The notes: generated by a model not told the origin, from the letters alone. A stretch of 64,000 nt of DNA from Megamerina dolium (GCA_963854835.1 OY978529.1:41164055-41228054); one strand, 5' to 3'. Numbered from the stretch's first letter, positions 11,498 to 22,758 are shown. A program made the numbers and translations.

Positions 11498-12574
11498 ATG
11501 GATCGCTTAATTATCGCACAACGCATTAAAATTGTAAAAACCTACTACAAAAATGGTGATTCTGCTACAGCCACATATCGTGCTTTAAGAGGAGATTATG
11601 GTTTACATAATCGTCCAACTACGCAAGCAATTGGCAAAATTGTGAAGAAATATGAAGAGACTGGATCGGTTAGAGATATTGTAAGGCCTGTGCATCATCG
11701 TTTCGCTCGTACCACCGAAAATATCGCTGCTGTAAGTGAAAATGTTGCCGAAGATCCGAATGTGTTGATTCCTCGTCGTTCTCAGGAATTAGGACTGTCT
11801 TACGGCACATTATGGCGTATTTTGCATTTGGATCTACACCTACATCCATATAAAATCCAGCTCACACAACAACTGAAGCCAGCTGACCATTCACAACGTC
11901 GTAGATACGTCGAATGGGTGCTTGAACAACAGGCGGTGGACGGCGATTTTTCGAACAAAATTTTCTTCAGCGACGAAGCACATTTCTCACTCGGTGGGTA
12001 TGTTAACAAACAAAATTGTCGTTCTGGGAATCCTCAAGTAATTGAAGAGAGGCCACTACATCCACAAAAAGTCACTGCTTGGTGCGCTCTTTGGTCCGGA
12101 GGTGTGATTGGACCTTACTTCTTCGAAAACGACGATGGAACGACTGTCACCGTCAATTCGGAGCGTTATGGTCATATGATAACCGACTTTTTTTTGCCTG
12201 CTATTGAAGAATACGACTTAGAGAATATGTGGTTTCAACAAGACGGTGCCACGTGCCACACAACTCGAGCGAATATGGCTTTATTGCAAGAGAAATTTTC
12301 TGGCCGCGTAATTTCTCGTCGTGGCGATATCAAGTGGCCACCAAGATCATGCGATTTGACACCGCTTGACTTTTTTTTGTGGGGCTACGCGAAATACCGT
12401 GTTTATGCAGATAAACCTTTAACTCTTGAGCACCTAAAAACCAACATTCGTCACGTTATGGCTGAGATACCGCCCAATATGTGTCAAAAAGTGGTCGAAA
12501 ATTACCTCAAAAGAATCGATGCTTGCAACAATTCGCGTGGTGGTCATTTAAATGATGTAGTATTTCTCACATAA
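11498..12574 (+). CDS. DD41D (rosa-type) transposase
   Basis: This encodes a 358-residue cut-and-paste transposase of the IS630/Tc1/mariner superfamily, which binds the inverted repeats and inserts at TA. The N-terminal half carries two helix-turn-helix regions (about residues 5-55 and 90-112, including SYGTLWRIL). Catalytic aspartates are D159 in FFSDEAHF, D249 in WFQQDGATCH and D291 in LTPLDFFLWGY. The last two are separated by 41 residues, hence DD41D. I start at the MDRL methionine because it aligns with the start of related transposases. The frame stays open upstream to 11339, across the terminal repeat, but that part is not element protein. Compared with copy 2 it lacks nine bases, removing three residues of a conserved CRIWGSENP segment (here CRSGNP, residues 174-179). 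The frame is intact, but activity is doubtful. AATAAA-like ATAATAAAAAAG follows the stop. Confidence 0.9.
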   Translation: MDRLIIAQRIKIVKTYYKNGDSATATYRALRGDYGLHNRPTTQAIGKIVKKYEETGSVRDIVRPVHHRFARTTENIAAVSENVAEDPNVLIPRRSQELGLSYGTLWRILHLDLHLHPYKIQLTQQLKPADHSQRRRYVEWVLEQQAVDGDFSNKIFFSDEAHFSLGGYVNKQNCRSGNPQVIEERPLHPQKVTAWCALWSGGVIGPYFFENDDGTTVTVNSERYGHMITDFFLPAIEEYDLENMWFQQDGATCHTTRANMALLQEKFSGRVISRRGDIKWPPRSCDLTPLDFFLWGYAKYRVYADKPLTLEHLKTNIRHVMAEIPPNMCQKVVENYLKRIDACNNSRGGHLNDVVFLT

Positions 12575-12649
12575 TGTCAACGTTCAAACTTTATAATAAA
12601 AAAGAAATATCATGATAAAAAATATTTTATATGTGTTTTATTTACATTT

Positions 12650-12679
12650 ACTTTTGAAACCGCAAAATGGATAACCCTT
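12650..12679 (-). repeat. Right terminal inverted repeat of DD41D copy 1
   Basis: Complement of the left end with one mismatch. It ends ATAACCCTT and is followed by the TA duplication. Confidence 0.95.
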
Positions 12680-12702
12680 TATAATTGTTGAGGAAAAAAG
12701 TC

Positions 12703-12945
12703 CGGCAGTAAGAAGTTTCCAAAAATGCTTCTTAAAAGAGCTCTGTGGCAAAACTAAGTTAAAGTGATGTCACAAGAGTTCTGCCGTTCGCAACCGGCTA
12801 ATATAAGTATGTCCCTTCTAATGCTGTCCAAATTTAACACGCACAACAGTATTGGAAGAGAAGCTCGGTGGTATAACAATGGGCCTTTTTGGCCTAAGTG
12901 TGTCTTCTCAGAATGAGGGCAGCCACATAACCTAACCTAACCTAA
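12703..12945 (+). mobile_element. tRNA-derived SINE, subfamily B, 5'-truncated
   Basis: Starts inside the family body (CGGCAGTAAGAAG), without A or B box. It continues with AAAAATGCTTCTTAAAAG, AAAGTGATGTCACAAGAG, GTTCGCAACCGGCTAATA and CTTCTAATGCTGTCC. The 3' segment is subfamily B: GAAGCTCGGTGGTATAAC, GGGCCTTTTTGGCC and GAGGGCAGCCACATAA. It ends in three CCTAA units at 12931-12945. The 5' truncation is expected for LINE-mediated insertion. Confidence 0.85.
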
Positions 12946-13354
12946 GGAAAATTGATTGATCAGTTCCTAGTTCTTCGAATACGTCCGATTTTAACCTCCC
13001 GGCGAGTTTTTTTTTTTGTAGACAAATAGAGAAAATGCATAGCTGGCCTCAGAGATACCATCGAAGATTGAGGTTTAGAATTTTTATAAATATTCTTTTC
13101 CCAAAGCTTAAAAAAATTGAAATAGCATTGGGTTAAGTGTATCAAGTATAAAATGAAATTTTCATGAAAAATTTCAAGTTTTTATCTTAGCCCGGATCGG
13201 TTTAGATCATTTGAGAGACAAAATACGAAAATCCCCTAAATGGGTTGGCCCTGAAAAAGTTCATCTTCTTGGCAATTCTACATACATAAATATACCATAA
13301 TTTCAGAGAATAACTATAAACTTCCCCAAATCGATTGTCCCTGAAAAACCTTAC
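12946..13354. other. Sequence downstream of the low-complexity exon (probable intron start)
   Basis: Lies immediately 3' of the splice donor of the minus-strand exon. No coding signal on either strand. Confidence 0.4.
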
Positions 13355-14900
13355 CCCTTTGACGATGACGCTGCTGCGGAGGCACTGGTATAAAACGATG
13401 CGGTACCAGACGAACATTTGGCGGACATGGTGGCAACGTACCAATATTGCGATATACAACAATATCAGTGTTGCCTTGTATATGCAAATGATGATCCTGA
13501 CGATTATGTATGGTTGTTGTATCATATATGGTATGATGGTGATGATGATGATGATGATGGTGTTGTTGTTGTTGTTGTTGTTGCTGATTTTGTTGGTTTT
13601 TATCGTGGCGTTCACTGTTTGCACTTACACTTGTATTGCTTTTCGTTATGAAATGTCGTTGATGAAATGTTGTTGTAGTATTACCAAGGCCACCATGTTC
13701 AATTGTTGTACTGATGCGTAGAGTTGTAGCTGGATAGGTCGCACTGGAGCCAGAATTGAATTGATGTTGTTGTTGTCGTTGATAAAAATGTTCGTTGCCA
13801 CTGAAAGAGAATTGTTGTTGCTGTTGCTGATACTGTTGTTGTGCGGATGACTGATGTTGTCTCTTTGGTCCTGCAGCAACATGGTGGTGGTGGTGGTGGT
13901 GGTGATGGTGGTGTTTTCGTCGTGAACTTGGTACGGCCGTTGTTGTCGTAGTTGTCGTCGATTGTAATGGAGCAACTGTTGTTGTTGTGGTGGTGGTAGT
14001 AGTAGTGCGTGTTGCATGTGTCACATTTAATTGATTCGTTCTCATAGGTTTCCGTTTTTTACCTCTAACACGCAAATTGGGTGGCATCACTGGCCGTATG
14101 CGTTGCGTTTGATTGCCATTTGCTACGTATTTGCGACGTAGCTTACGTTTTATCGCTGGTGTTGTTATTGTTGCTGCAATCATATTTTGCATACTTGAAT
14201 TCCCAATATTTTGCGTCATCGACGTCGCCACCGTTGTCGCCATTGTGGTTGTCAGAAATGTACTACTAATTTGTTTACTACTATTTTTTGCACTGCTATT
14301 ACTATTTCTAATACTATTATTATTACTATTAAAACTACTACTACTACTACTACTACTACTACTGCTTGTATTAACATTACTATGATTACTATGATTGCGA
14401 TGGCTATTGCCGTTGCGAGTATTACTGCTGGCGCTGATGTGGCCACCATTACGTTTACTATTGCTATTCGTGCCACTATTACTAGTCGTCGATAAATTAA
14501 TTTCATAATTCTGTTGATTGCTAACATTATTTACACTTTTTAATGGATTTTCGCTGTTAACGTGATTTATTGTTGGCGCATTTGTTGCTTGCAACATGTT
14601 GACAACATGTAAATGTTGCATAAAATGCAGACCACAGACTAGAATTATTATTGAACGTAATAAATGGCGATGCCGCAGTTGTTGTTGCTTCTGCTGCTGT
14701 TGTTGTCGTCGAAGCGGCTTATGCTGCTGCTGCTGCTGCTGCTGCTGTTGTTGTTGTTGTTGTTGTTGTTGTAACAACTGTAAACGGATGTTGGTAATTT
14801 GTTTCTGCTGTTGTTTCGTTAGTGCTTGTATTATGTTAATTTTATTCAAATTTGACATATCGTCTGTCATTTTGACAGTTCGTTTGTCATTTGTTGACAT
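13355..14900 (-). CDS. First coding exon of an unidentified low-complexity, signal-anchor protein
   Basis: A 515-codon open exon starts with MSTNDKRTVKMTDD in an insect-like start context (AAAAATG). It carries poly-Q (residues about 44-59), a basic/Gln segment, a hydrophobic stretch LLRSIIILVCGLHF (about 80-93) that could be a signal anchor, then Asn/Ser-rich sequence with a 12-residue Ser run. After these come a basic segment (KRKLRRKYV), Thr runs, a His run (KHHHHHH...), Gln/His runs and a non-repetitive end (NTDIVVYRNIGTLPPCPPNV). At 13355 the sequence meets GGG|GTAAGG, a good donor in phase 1. Reading through adds only about 13 codons. Poly-Q/poly-H exons of this kind are common in dipteran developmental and surface proteins. 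I do not recognise the family. Plus-strand open frames and frames in the other minus phases here are shadows of the repeats. Later exons are not identified in the window. Confidence 0.65.
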
Positions 14901-15101
14901 TTTTATTTCACTTGTTCGTTTTTGATCGTTTTTGTGGTTTATTATTTTTGGTTTTTTTTTATGTTGTTTTGTTTAATTTCTTTTCATTTTGTTGTTGTTG
15001 GTTTTTTTTTTACTTTCTTTTAAATTTGCTTTCAATTTAAAAGCAAATACAAAGAGATTCATACCAAATAATTCTCACGGTCACATTTTAACTTTTTTTC
15101 A
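14901..15101 (-). other. Probable 5' UTR of the low-complexity exon
   Basis: On the minus strand, TATTTACAG lies just before 15101, a fair splice acceptor. From there to the ATG the sequence is A-rich with CAACAA elements, typical of dipteran leaders. Whether 15101 is an acceptor or transcription starts nearby cannot be decided by eye. Confidence 0.35.
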
Positions 15102-15639
15102 CTGTAAATACGTTATAATTGAATTTTTGTTGCTGTTCAATGTCTAAACGTATATTTTATGACATGCATAAGTGGTTAGCTTGTAAAATGCAAAATACGC
15201 GATATTTTATTCAAATTATTTTAAAAGCCTATATTTAATTTTCGATTAGCGATTCCATTAGTTTTTAATTTTTTTTTTTTTTGTTTTTTATTCAAATGTA
15301 ATTTAAGTGCATATTTGGATATTACAAAATTAGTTTGTTTTCGAAATTTCGGAAATTTGAATGGGTTTTTTTTTTTTATATAAAGAGGAGTTAAAGTGGC
15401 ATCGATTTCTTGCAAGAAATGATAAAAGAATGAGATTGCGCCACTAAGCACATGATTTTTTCAAAAACTGCGTAATTTAGGAGACAGAGGTGACAATTTT
15501 ATAATTGAGAAGTATTTTCACAGAATCAGATAGTCTTCAAGCTTCAAGGGTTTCGATTGATGTTTCGAATTGTTCGGCATATAGTGAGTTGGGACCTAAT
15601 ACGTGATTATAATGAGACTTTGCGCATTCAAGTGAGCAT
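15102..15639. other. AT-rich non-coding DNA
   Basis: Homopolymer T-runs and no supported gene. Confidence 0.5.
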
Positions 15640-16870
15640 TACGGATGCAATGCCATGCTTGATTTGCTTCCATTGGATCTTAAAATTCAACAGAAGGCAA
15701 TGAAAGCGATATGTTGACTATACTAGTATGGCAGAAAAACGGAACTTCGGGTCACAGAGTAATCTTTAAGAGGATATCAGAGCAGTATCCACTGCTTTTG
15801 GTTTCTAAAGATAATCTTAAGCCCATAGCTTCATTCGGGAGAAAATTTGAAGTCAAATTTCCAACTCGTAAACAATGGAGTCAGCCAGAGTTCATTCTGA
15901 GTAATTTGACGAATATTTTCTATACTGATGGAATCAAAATCGACCTAGGCTCTGGATCCGGATGGTACTTGGAGGAAAGCCAAACGGAAATCTTTGTCAA
16001 GCTGCACTAAAGTCTCTGAAGAACTCAAAACTTATCTCAAAAATTGTTCATGAATGTAAGATGAAGATTTATTTTCGGTTGCAAAATGAAATAACCTTGT
16101 ACTAATCTGGGATTCTGGACACTGTGGTCCAACGTAACGAAGTAGCCGATAAATTGGCCAACTGCGGTTCTGCGGATATGCCGCTGGGACCAGAACCAGT
16201 TACCGAAATCAGTTCTACAGGTATCATGACCTGGATCAACGATTATGTTAGTAACCTACATAATGACCGTTGGTCCAGCCTTGAAAGCTTCAAAACTGCA
16301 AAGTGTTTTGTGATGAGTCCAAACAAAAAGCTGTCGAACTTTATTTTGAAACTTGGAAGGATAGATGTTCGCTTAATGGTCGGAATCATCACAGGACATG
16401 ACCCCATGGATTGGTCAACATATGGCCAACATAGGTATCATTGGAGATCCAATATGTACATTTTGTTTGAAGGGGGAGGACAGCACAGAACATTTCCTCT
16501 GTGTTTACCCTCCCTTCGCTCGAGCAAGATTGCGAATCTTTGGCTTTGATGTAATGAGAATGGATAAATTTCATTCTCTAGCCCCGGGGGAGATATTCAG
16601 ATTTGCTAAAAAATCTGGAAAATTCTTTCGGGAAGAAAATTAAAACCCCTGTACCAACCCCTCCCACTTTTCTTAGTTTCTCTTCCTTTCCCATTCTACT
16701 ATCTCCCATTTGCCTGAACTTTAAATACAATGGGCTTCATAGCCTGAGTGTTTTAGTGCGTGTTTTATTGGTGCCACTTGGCTTACACTTACATTACTTC
16801 ACATCAGAAGTGAGTTCTACTTCTACATATAATTTTCTCAAGCTTCCAACTATATTTCCAACAAAGTGAA
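15640..16870 (+). pseudogene. Non-LTR retrotransposon, RNase H and C-terminal zinc-knuckle region
   Basis: The plus strand carries, in several frames, the end of an RNase H-containing LINE polyprotein of the I/LOA kind. In order: LDLLPLDLKIQQKAMKAI (about 15659-15712), FYTDGIKIDLGSGSGWYLEE (about 15918-15977; YTDG holds the first RNase H aspartate), IWDSGHCG then RNEVADKLANCGSA (about 16105-16175; the conserved GHxGxxGNExAD region). After that come FILKLGRIDVRLMVGIITGH and, after a frame change near 16398, PICTFCLKGEDSTEHFLCV (about 16452-16510), a C-x2-C-H-C knuckle, and GEIFRFAKKSGKF. A pyrimidine-rich 3' UTR follows to about 16870. At least three frame breaks make it inactive. The endonuclease and most of the reverse transcriptase are missing. 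Confidence 0.8.
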
Positions 16871-19078
16871 ATACATATTGGTAACACCAGGAAAAATGAA
16901 AGTGTTAAATAAAATATTTCTCATATCATTTTGTATAGAGAAAGCATCATCAATGAATGCTCAGGTAGCAAATGCTTGACCGACTTTGGTTAATTAAATG
17001 CAAACTGAATGAAATGAATGAAGTAAATACTTTTGTGACGTTTCTTCATCTAAAACATGTACTCTCATATAGTTGCATTTCATTTCCGCCTTCTTTGAAC
17101 AATAATAACTGACAACGAACAACTGGCAAATACCAAATACTAACTCACAAATGTAACTTAATTATATTTTCGAAAAGAAAAAAAATATATCTAAACCAAG
17201 AGAAGCAAAAAAACAACAAAAAAAAAAAAAACTAAAGGAAAATTGGGAAACTCAATTAAATACCATTTAATATGCAATTGCGTATAACCCACATTTTACA
17301 GCTCAACAATTCTTCTTCGGCGGCTGCGGCAGCTGCTACAACACCACAAAACCAATGTTGCATGCAACATGAATTTCAACTGCAAGTATACAGCCTGCAT
17401 ATGTCCACACATACATTGTGGTATAGTTGTTACATGCGTGCGTGCATGTAAATTGCAATAACGTGGCAACACTTCACTTTGCGGTCGTTTGAGAGTATGT
17501 GTATGCGTGTATGTGTGAGAAACTTTCGCACCACCCGCTGTGACATGCGTTTTTGCGGTTAATTTTATTATTATTGTACATATTATTGCTATATTGAAGT
17601 GGTTACAACAGGAAATTAAGACAGTCAAATGGTGAGTTTGGACGTGCATTTGTATGAAATATTTTTCCATTTTTTTTATTTTTTATTTATGGTATAATAG
17701 AGATATTAAAAATAGTAGAAAAAAACAAACTAGTTTTAGAAAATTGCAATTAGTTAGTAAGTGAAAGAATTTTTGATTAATTTATTAGCTAATTTGTTGA
17801 CGTCATTTTAATCATGAGAGAAATATCTATAGGCTTCATAACAAAGTAGAATGTCCGATGGACGAGAATAGTCATATTCTATGGAGTTTGGGCCGCTGAA
17901 TTTGAAACTGTGATCGAATTTCCGCAATTAGCCTCAGGGTTGCTTCGAACCACAAAAGAACTTGCAAAAATAATCCAAAAATCGATGTGTTTTGATGTTG
18001 ATGAAGAAAGGGTCCTAAGGGTGATGATGGAGATCGGATCGCGGCGTCGCATGATTCAAATCCGTTGTTGAAATTCCTACAGGATTCTTTCTAACCTCAA
18101 AAAACTTAAAAAAGTAGAAAAAAAAATTCTTGCGTTTAGAAAGATCCTTAGCCATGATGACGGTCATCTGACCATAGATTTGGATTCAGTGACCTAAAAT
18201 CCATAAAATGTGTTAATATAAGAAATATCAGATGTTCGACAGCCCACTTTAGTCACATTCTATGGATTTAAAATCGCTGAGTGCAAATCCGTACTCAAAT
18301 TTTCACCACATCCTTAATGATTCTTTCTATCATCGATTTTTTTGGAATTTTTGATGTTTTTTTTACTTTCACTAGAATGGATCTACTTGTAATAGACATT
18401 TTTAGATATCCAAACTTTTGGATATCTAAAAATGGACATTTAGACGAATTTTTCAAAGCAGATGTTTCAAGTTCGAAATAACATTATATTTTGGTATTAG
18501 CAGTTCCGAAACACGAAACGAGCTTCATTTGCGATTTTATATGTTTTATAGTGATTTGGATAAGACGGTGCTTCTCCGTTTTTATCAATTTTTTGAATAG
18601 ATTTTACTTTATTTGATATTTGATATTATTGTCATTGCCATTGTTTGACATTTTTTGAAAACAACCACTATTAAGTTGGTCGAACTGAAAAATTAAACTA
18701 TTGATTTTAGCGATTCACACAAAAAATATAATACTCATTTTTAGAAAGCTTATTTTTATCTAAATAGTGACGAAAACGTGAAAAATTATGTAATCTTATA
18801 TATCCGCTTTAGTTGTTGGGCCTATCATTAAATGGGAGTAATTAAAAATTAATAAAAACTTAATGAAATGCAACTCTGTAGTAATCCGTATTAACAAAAT
18901 TAGTTATGCTCTATTTTAAAACCTAATGAAAATGAATGTAGTTAGTTACGTACCCAACAAACCAAAATTAAATTAACACACGATTTTTTTTTTTGTAGAA
19001 AAATTTTACACAGATTGATCTCAAACATTAATGGTTACGATTTGTGAAAGAATTAGACTAATTTGTGTATTTCAAATG
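16871..19078. other. AT-rich non-coding DNA with a long palindrome
   Basis: No supported gene. The 124-codon minus-strand frame at 17296-17670 consists of CA/TG-rich repeats and is judged accidental. A near-perfect palindrome at 18397-18434 is listed separately. Confidence 0.5.
18397..18434. repeat. 38-bp near-perfect palindrome
   Basis: Arms CATTTTTAGATATCCAAA (18397-18414) and its exact complement (18417-18434) are separated by only two bases. It could form a cruciform or an RNA hairpin. No associated element ends are visible. Confidence 0.9.
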
Positions 19079-19299
19079 TGGCAGAACTCTTGCGACATCA
19101 CTTTTTCTGAGCTTTATCACACACAGAGTTCTTTTAGAAGCTTTTCCATGGCAAATTGTTACTAACGGAAGAATTGCCAATTGCTTTTCGAAAGGTGAGT
19201 ACCGTTCGAAAGAAAAATCTTTTCGATATTAAATTTGTTATGTTTGCACCCACAACCTACAGATCTGAAGGCCAACACACTAACTCCTGAGCAACGCCA
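19079..19299 (-). mobile_element. tRNA-derived SINE, 3'-truncated copy
   Basis: Minus-strand copy. The head is at the right (complement of GAGCAACGCC with a CTCAGGAGTTAG-like A box), the B box is decayed, and the body includes the complements of GCTTTTCCATGGCAAATTG and ACATCACTTTTTCTGAGC. The 3' third, including the subfamily-specific tail, is missing, so the subfamily cannot be assigned. Confidence 0.82.
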
Positions 19300-20670
19300 C
19301 CCACTCTCTAACTATTTATTATATATTTATTTATTATTATTTTATTAGAGAACTATTATAGAATTATTATAGTGCAATTCGGAGAATATACAAAATAAGC
19401 AAGAAGTATTTTTAATTTTACCGGTAATTCAGTGCGTTACAATTAACATAGTAGGTAAAAACTCCTCTGCTTTATTTCGTAACAAGTTCGTAACAATTAC
19501 GAATTCGTGCCTTTATCTCGTTACGAAATAGTCATGTTATTGTTTTACGAATACGTTACTTCATTTCGTTACATCTCGCTACGAATCGTTCGTTTATTTC
19601 TTAACCAATTCTCAATGAAATGAACTCGATAATATTTTTGTTCCAGTATTCGAAAATATTCTCTATAAAGCGGATCTATAAATTGAACAAAATATCCAAA
19701 GTTATTGGTTTGCTGGGTAACATATGTATGTGTTGCACGTTGCTTCCCGTGTACAAATTCAAATCAAAATAATAAAATATAAAAAGAAAACAATAAAATT
19801 CTATTAGTCAATTTCAATAAAAAAAAACATTTGGTCAACATGTTACAATCAATATTACAGTTTTGCTGACAAGCGGACATAATCGGCTACTGGCTGTAAA
19901 GTAATCATTTCAATTAACACGGAACATTTACATTTACTAAATTAAAAATATTAAAAAAAAACAAGATTAATATATTTTTCACGTTTTTGATCTAAATATT
20001 TAGTTGAATGAATGGATGAATAGTAAAAAAGTTAGCCGCTAGAAATATCACTTATCCAACTTCGACTATATTCCTAAGCAGCCATTGTATATGAGTGCAT
20101 GCATTTAGTGTTTATGATGATGATGTTTTATTATTTTATTCTTTTTTATTTTACAACTTATCAGTCACACCTTTCCATATCTAAATATATGTGTACTCAA
20201 CAACTCCCATTAACACCTTAAGATAAAAATTATAGTTTTCTTACTGTACGAGTATATATTATATGTATTTTTAAAATTAGTAGTAGTAGTAGTAGTAGTA
20301 GTATGTAGTAGCGGCAGCTTCCCCTCTACCCATTACATTTACTAAGAACAGATGTTTGAATAAGAAACTTTTTAGAGATTTTCAATTTTATACAAATGTT
20401 ATTTCTACGAAAACAGCTGATTCAGACGTACCTATTCATACACATTAGATCTGTTGAAAGTTTCAGAAAATAATTTTTTTTTGAGCTGGAAGATTTTTTG
20501 AAAGGTTTTTGTTAGAAATGGACTAGGAATACAAACTTTTTTCCAAAAATATTTCGCTATTTGATATAAAAGTATTTTAAATTTTTTTTGGAGCGACTGA
20601 TGCTAAATAGTTCTTGAAAGTAAAGATAAAAAAGTGCTGTGTATTTGTTTTTCTCAGTATTCAGAATATG
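19300..20670. other. AT-rich non-coding DNA with TCGTTACGA motif cluster
   Basis: No gene. TCGTAAC/GTTACGA-type words cluster at 19474-19600. A TAG microsatellite lies at about 20278-20308. Confidence 0.5.
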
Positions 20671-20943
20671 ACTCAGTGTGTTGGACTTCTTATCCGTAGG
20701 TCCTGGGTTCAATCCCCGGCTGAAGCATAATAAATTTAATATCGAAAAGATTTTTCTTTCGAACGGTAACCATCTGTCTGAACTTAGTGACAAAGCTCAG
20801 AAAAAGTGATTCCGCAAGAATACTGCCGTTCGGAACCGGCTAAAATAAGTAGGTCCCTTCTAATAGTGTTCAAAATTTAGCACGCACGACAGTAATGGAA
20901 GAGAAGCTCGGCCAAAGATCCCTATGGGGTTTTAAGTGCCACA
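20671..20943 (+). mobile_element. tRNA-derived SINE, subfamily A, internally deleted
   Basis: The A box is shortened (ACTCAGTGTGTTGG), the B box is good (GGGTTCAATCCCCGGC), and ATATCGAAAAGATTTTTC and GAACGGTAACCATCTGTC follow. Then about 75 bp of the body are deleted before AACTTAGTGACAAAGCTC. The 3' part is complete: CGGAACCGGCTAAAAT, GTCCCTTCTAATAG, GAAGCTCGGCCAAAGATC and TTTTAAGTGCCAC. Confidence 0.88.
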
Positions 20944-22758
20944 ATTGCAATAAGCTGCGAAGAACTCTTACAAAAGTTTCGTATTTATACATCCTATTTT
21001 TTTTCCTAAGAACTTCGAAAAGAGCTTCAATCGCTCACCATTCTGCGAGTGCTTTTAGAAAAGCTTTCAGCACGAACAAACATGAAATTTCATTTCATAT
21101 TTTGCAGTTTTTATATTTTATTTTTTTGCAAAAAGCTTTCAGAAAAGCTTTCATCACTCAGAACATGAAATTTCACAATCTCAAACGATTAAGAACTTTT
21201 CCAAAAATTGCGTCTTTATAAATGCCATTTTATCCCCAAGAATATTCAGAAAAGTCTACGATGAATAAAAAAATTATATTCAGAAAATCTCTTACACTTT
21301 TTGACCAGGTCTAATGTAAATATGTATATAGTCGTATCTCGTTTTGAAGATTTAACTGTATGTACTACTGTATGAAATACAAAAGCCAAAAACAGACGAT
21401 GAAAATAGTATGTACCTACAACATATCGTATATTGCTGACCAAAGCTAACAGCACAGCCGCAACAATAACAACAACAACGACAATCATAAAAAGATCAAA
21501 CAATTAAAAGCCGCTAAAATTCGTATGAAAAAAATACAACAAAAAAAATAGACTTTTTTTATACGACTAGTTATATGAATACGAACAAATGTGAATCAGT
21601 GTAGAAATAGAGTAAGTTTCCAATGAAAGGATAACATCTGTACAAATGAAATTCTTTAAAAACTCATACCGAAACATACAATTGTATGAACGTTTCATTT
21701 GGTTGTATCATCAGTCTATTTTAATAAAATTCATAGGAATATTTAAAACTCTTTATCCAAAAAAAAATCCTCTGTAACCGATCATATCGCTATGATCAAT
21801 GACAATTGAGTATTTAAAGGAAGCTAACCTATCTAATCTAAAGAAAAGCGAATCACAAATAGTTTGCGAGACATATAAGGTCGCAAAGTGCAAGAAATCG
21901 GTTTGCGGAAAGGAAGTAGCCAAAAAAGAATGATAAAAATTCAAAAAGTCTCCAATTAAAGCAAAATAACATTATATGATGTTCAATTTTTTGTTTGTTT
22001 TGCTACATGACTGCTGCTTTTGACTGTTTAAGTGTTTATTTTATAGAAGTGGTCAAGGTCCAGTAAGGTCTCTGGCATTGCGGAGTTGTTTGAACCATAC
22101 AGAGTGCGTATCATGCAAGAAAAATTTGTCTATGATTCATTAACAAACTTATATTTTTCAATATAAAAACATTACTGTGGAGCATGGATTAAATTAATTA
22201 TATTTCTGTAGAGAAAATTTTGATTTTTTTCCATTTTTTCGTTGAGATTCTATTATTTTTGATGTTTATAATCTCAACTTACATTTTACTCTCATTTTTC
22301 TCAACGAAATTGAACATTAGTTTCAAATCGCTCGTTTTTTTAAATTAACATTACTGAAATATACTAATTAATTGTATTGCAGAAACTAATCAATCCAACT
22401 TCAGTATGTCTTTCACTTACTAATTCAGATTCAGTATGTCGCATACTGGGAGTGTCAAAGCACAGTACCTAAGTGCTTTGGCCTTTTGTAAGTGAGGCTT
22501 AATTTTGACAAAATCAATTGGATTGGTTCAGAAAGTCTTAAATTCGCAAAGTTTTCAACAATAAAAATCAAAAATCTCTCATGAAAACATTTTTATAACA
22601 TCCCTGGTGACATAGCATTGAATTAGGGTAGCTATAAGCGATCAGTTGGTCAGAATCTGCTAATATATGTATAATTATTTTAGTAATGTCCCAGCTTAAC
22701 ACTCATAATACGATTGTTAAAGCCGCTCGTCTAAAATATGTTGCATTTTTTAGTAAAA
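20944..22758. other. AT-rich non-coding DNA
   Basis: No supported gene. A short direct repeat of AGAAAAGCTTTCA occurs near 21057 and 21139. An AACAACAAC run lies near 21465-21480. Confidence 0.5.

Larger units (their letters stand above)
11384..12679 (+). mobile_element. DD41D (rosa-type) mariner-related transposon, full length, copy 1
   Basis: A 1296-bp element is bounded by 30-bp inverted repeats beginning AAGGGTTATCCATTT (11384-11413 and 12650-12679), with TA on both sides (11382-11383 and 12680-12681), the target duplication of this superfamily. Repeat arms differ at one base (C versus A in the TTTCGCGG/TTTTGCGG box). One transposase gene fills the middle. A second copy, 22761-24064, shares the same ends and is nearly identical, so both moved recently. 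A SINE fragment starts 21 bp beyond the right end. Confidence 0.95.

Noticed and set aside
13335..14925. Several long plus-strand and out-of-phase minus-strand frames (MMM, VVV, LLL, CCC runs)
   Set aside because: These are shadows of the trinucleotide repeats of the minus-strand exon.
17296..17670. 124-codon minus-strand open frame
   Set aside because: Composition follows CA/TG and GCC/CGG repeats, with HTYTHTHT and SRRRR runs. No domain and no start context. Judged accidental.
20557..20793. Minus-strand frames across SINE copies (also 7505-7769, 29226-29420, 63305-63586)
   Set aside because: The repeated peptides come from the SINE itself and are not proteins.
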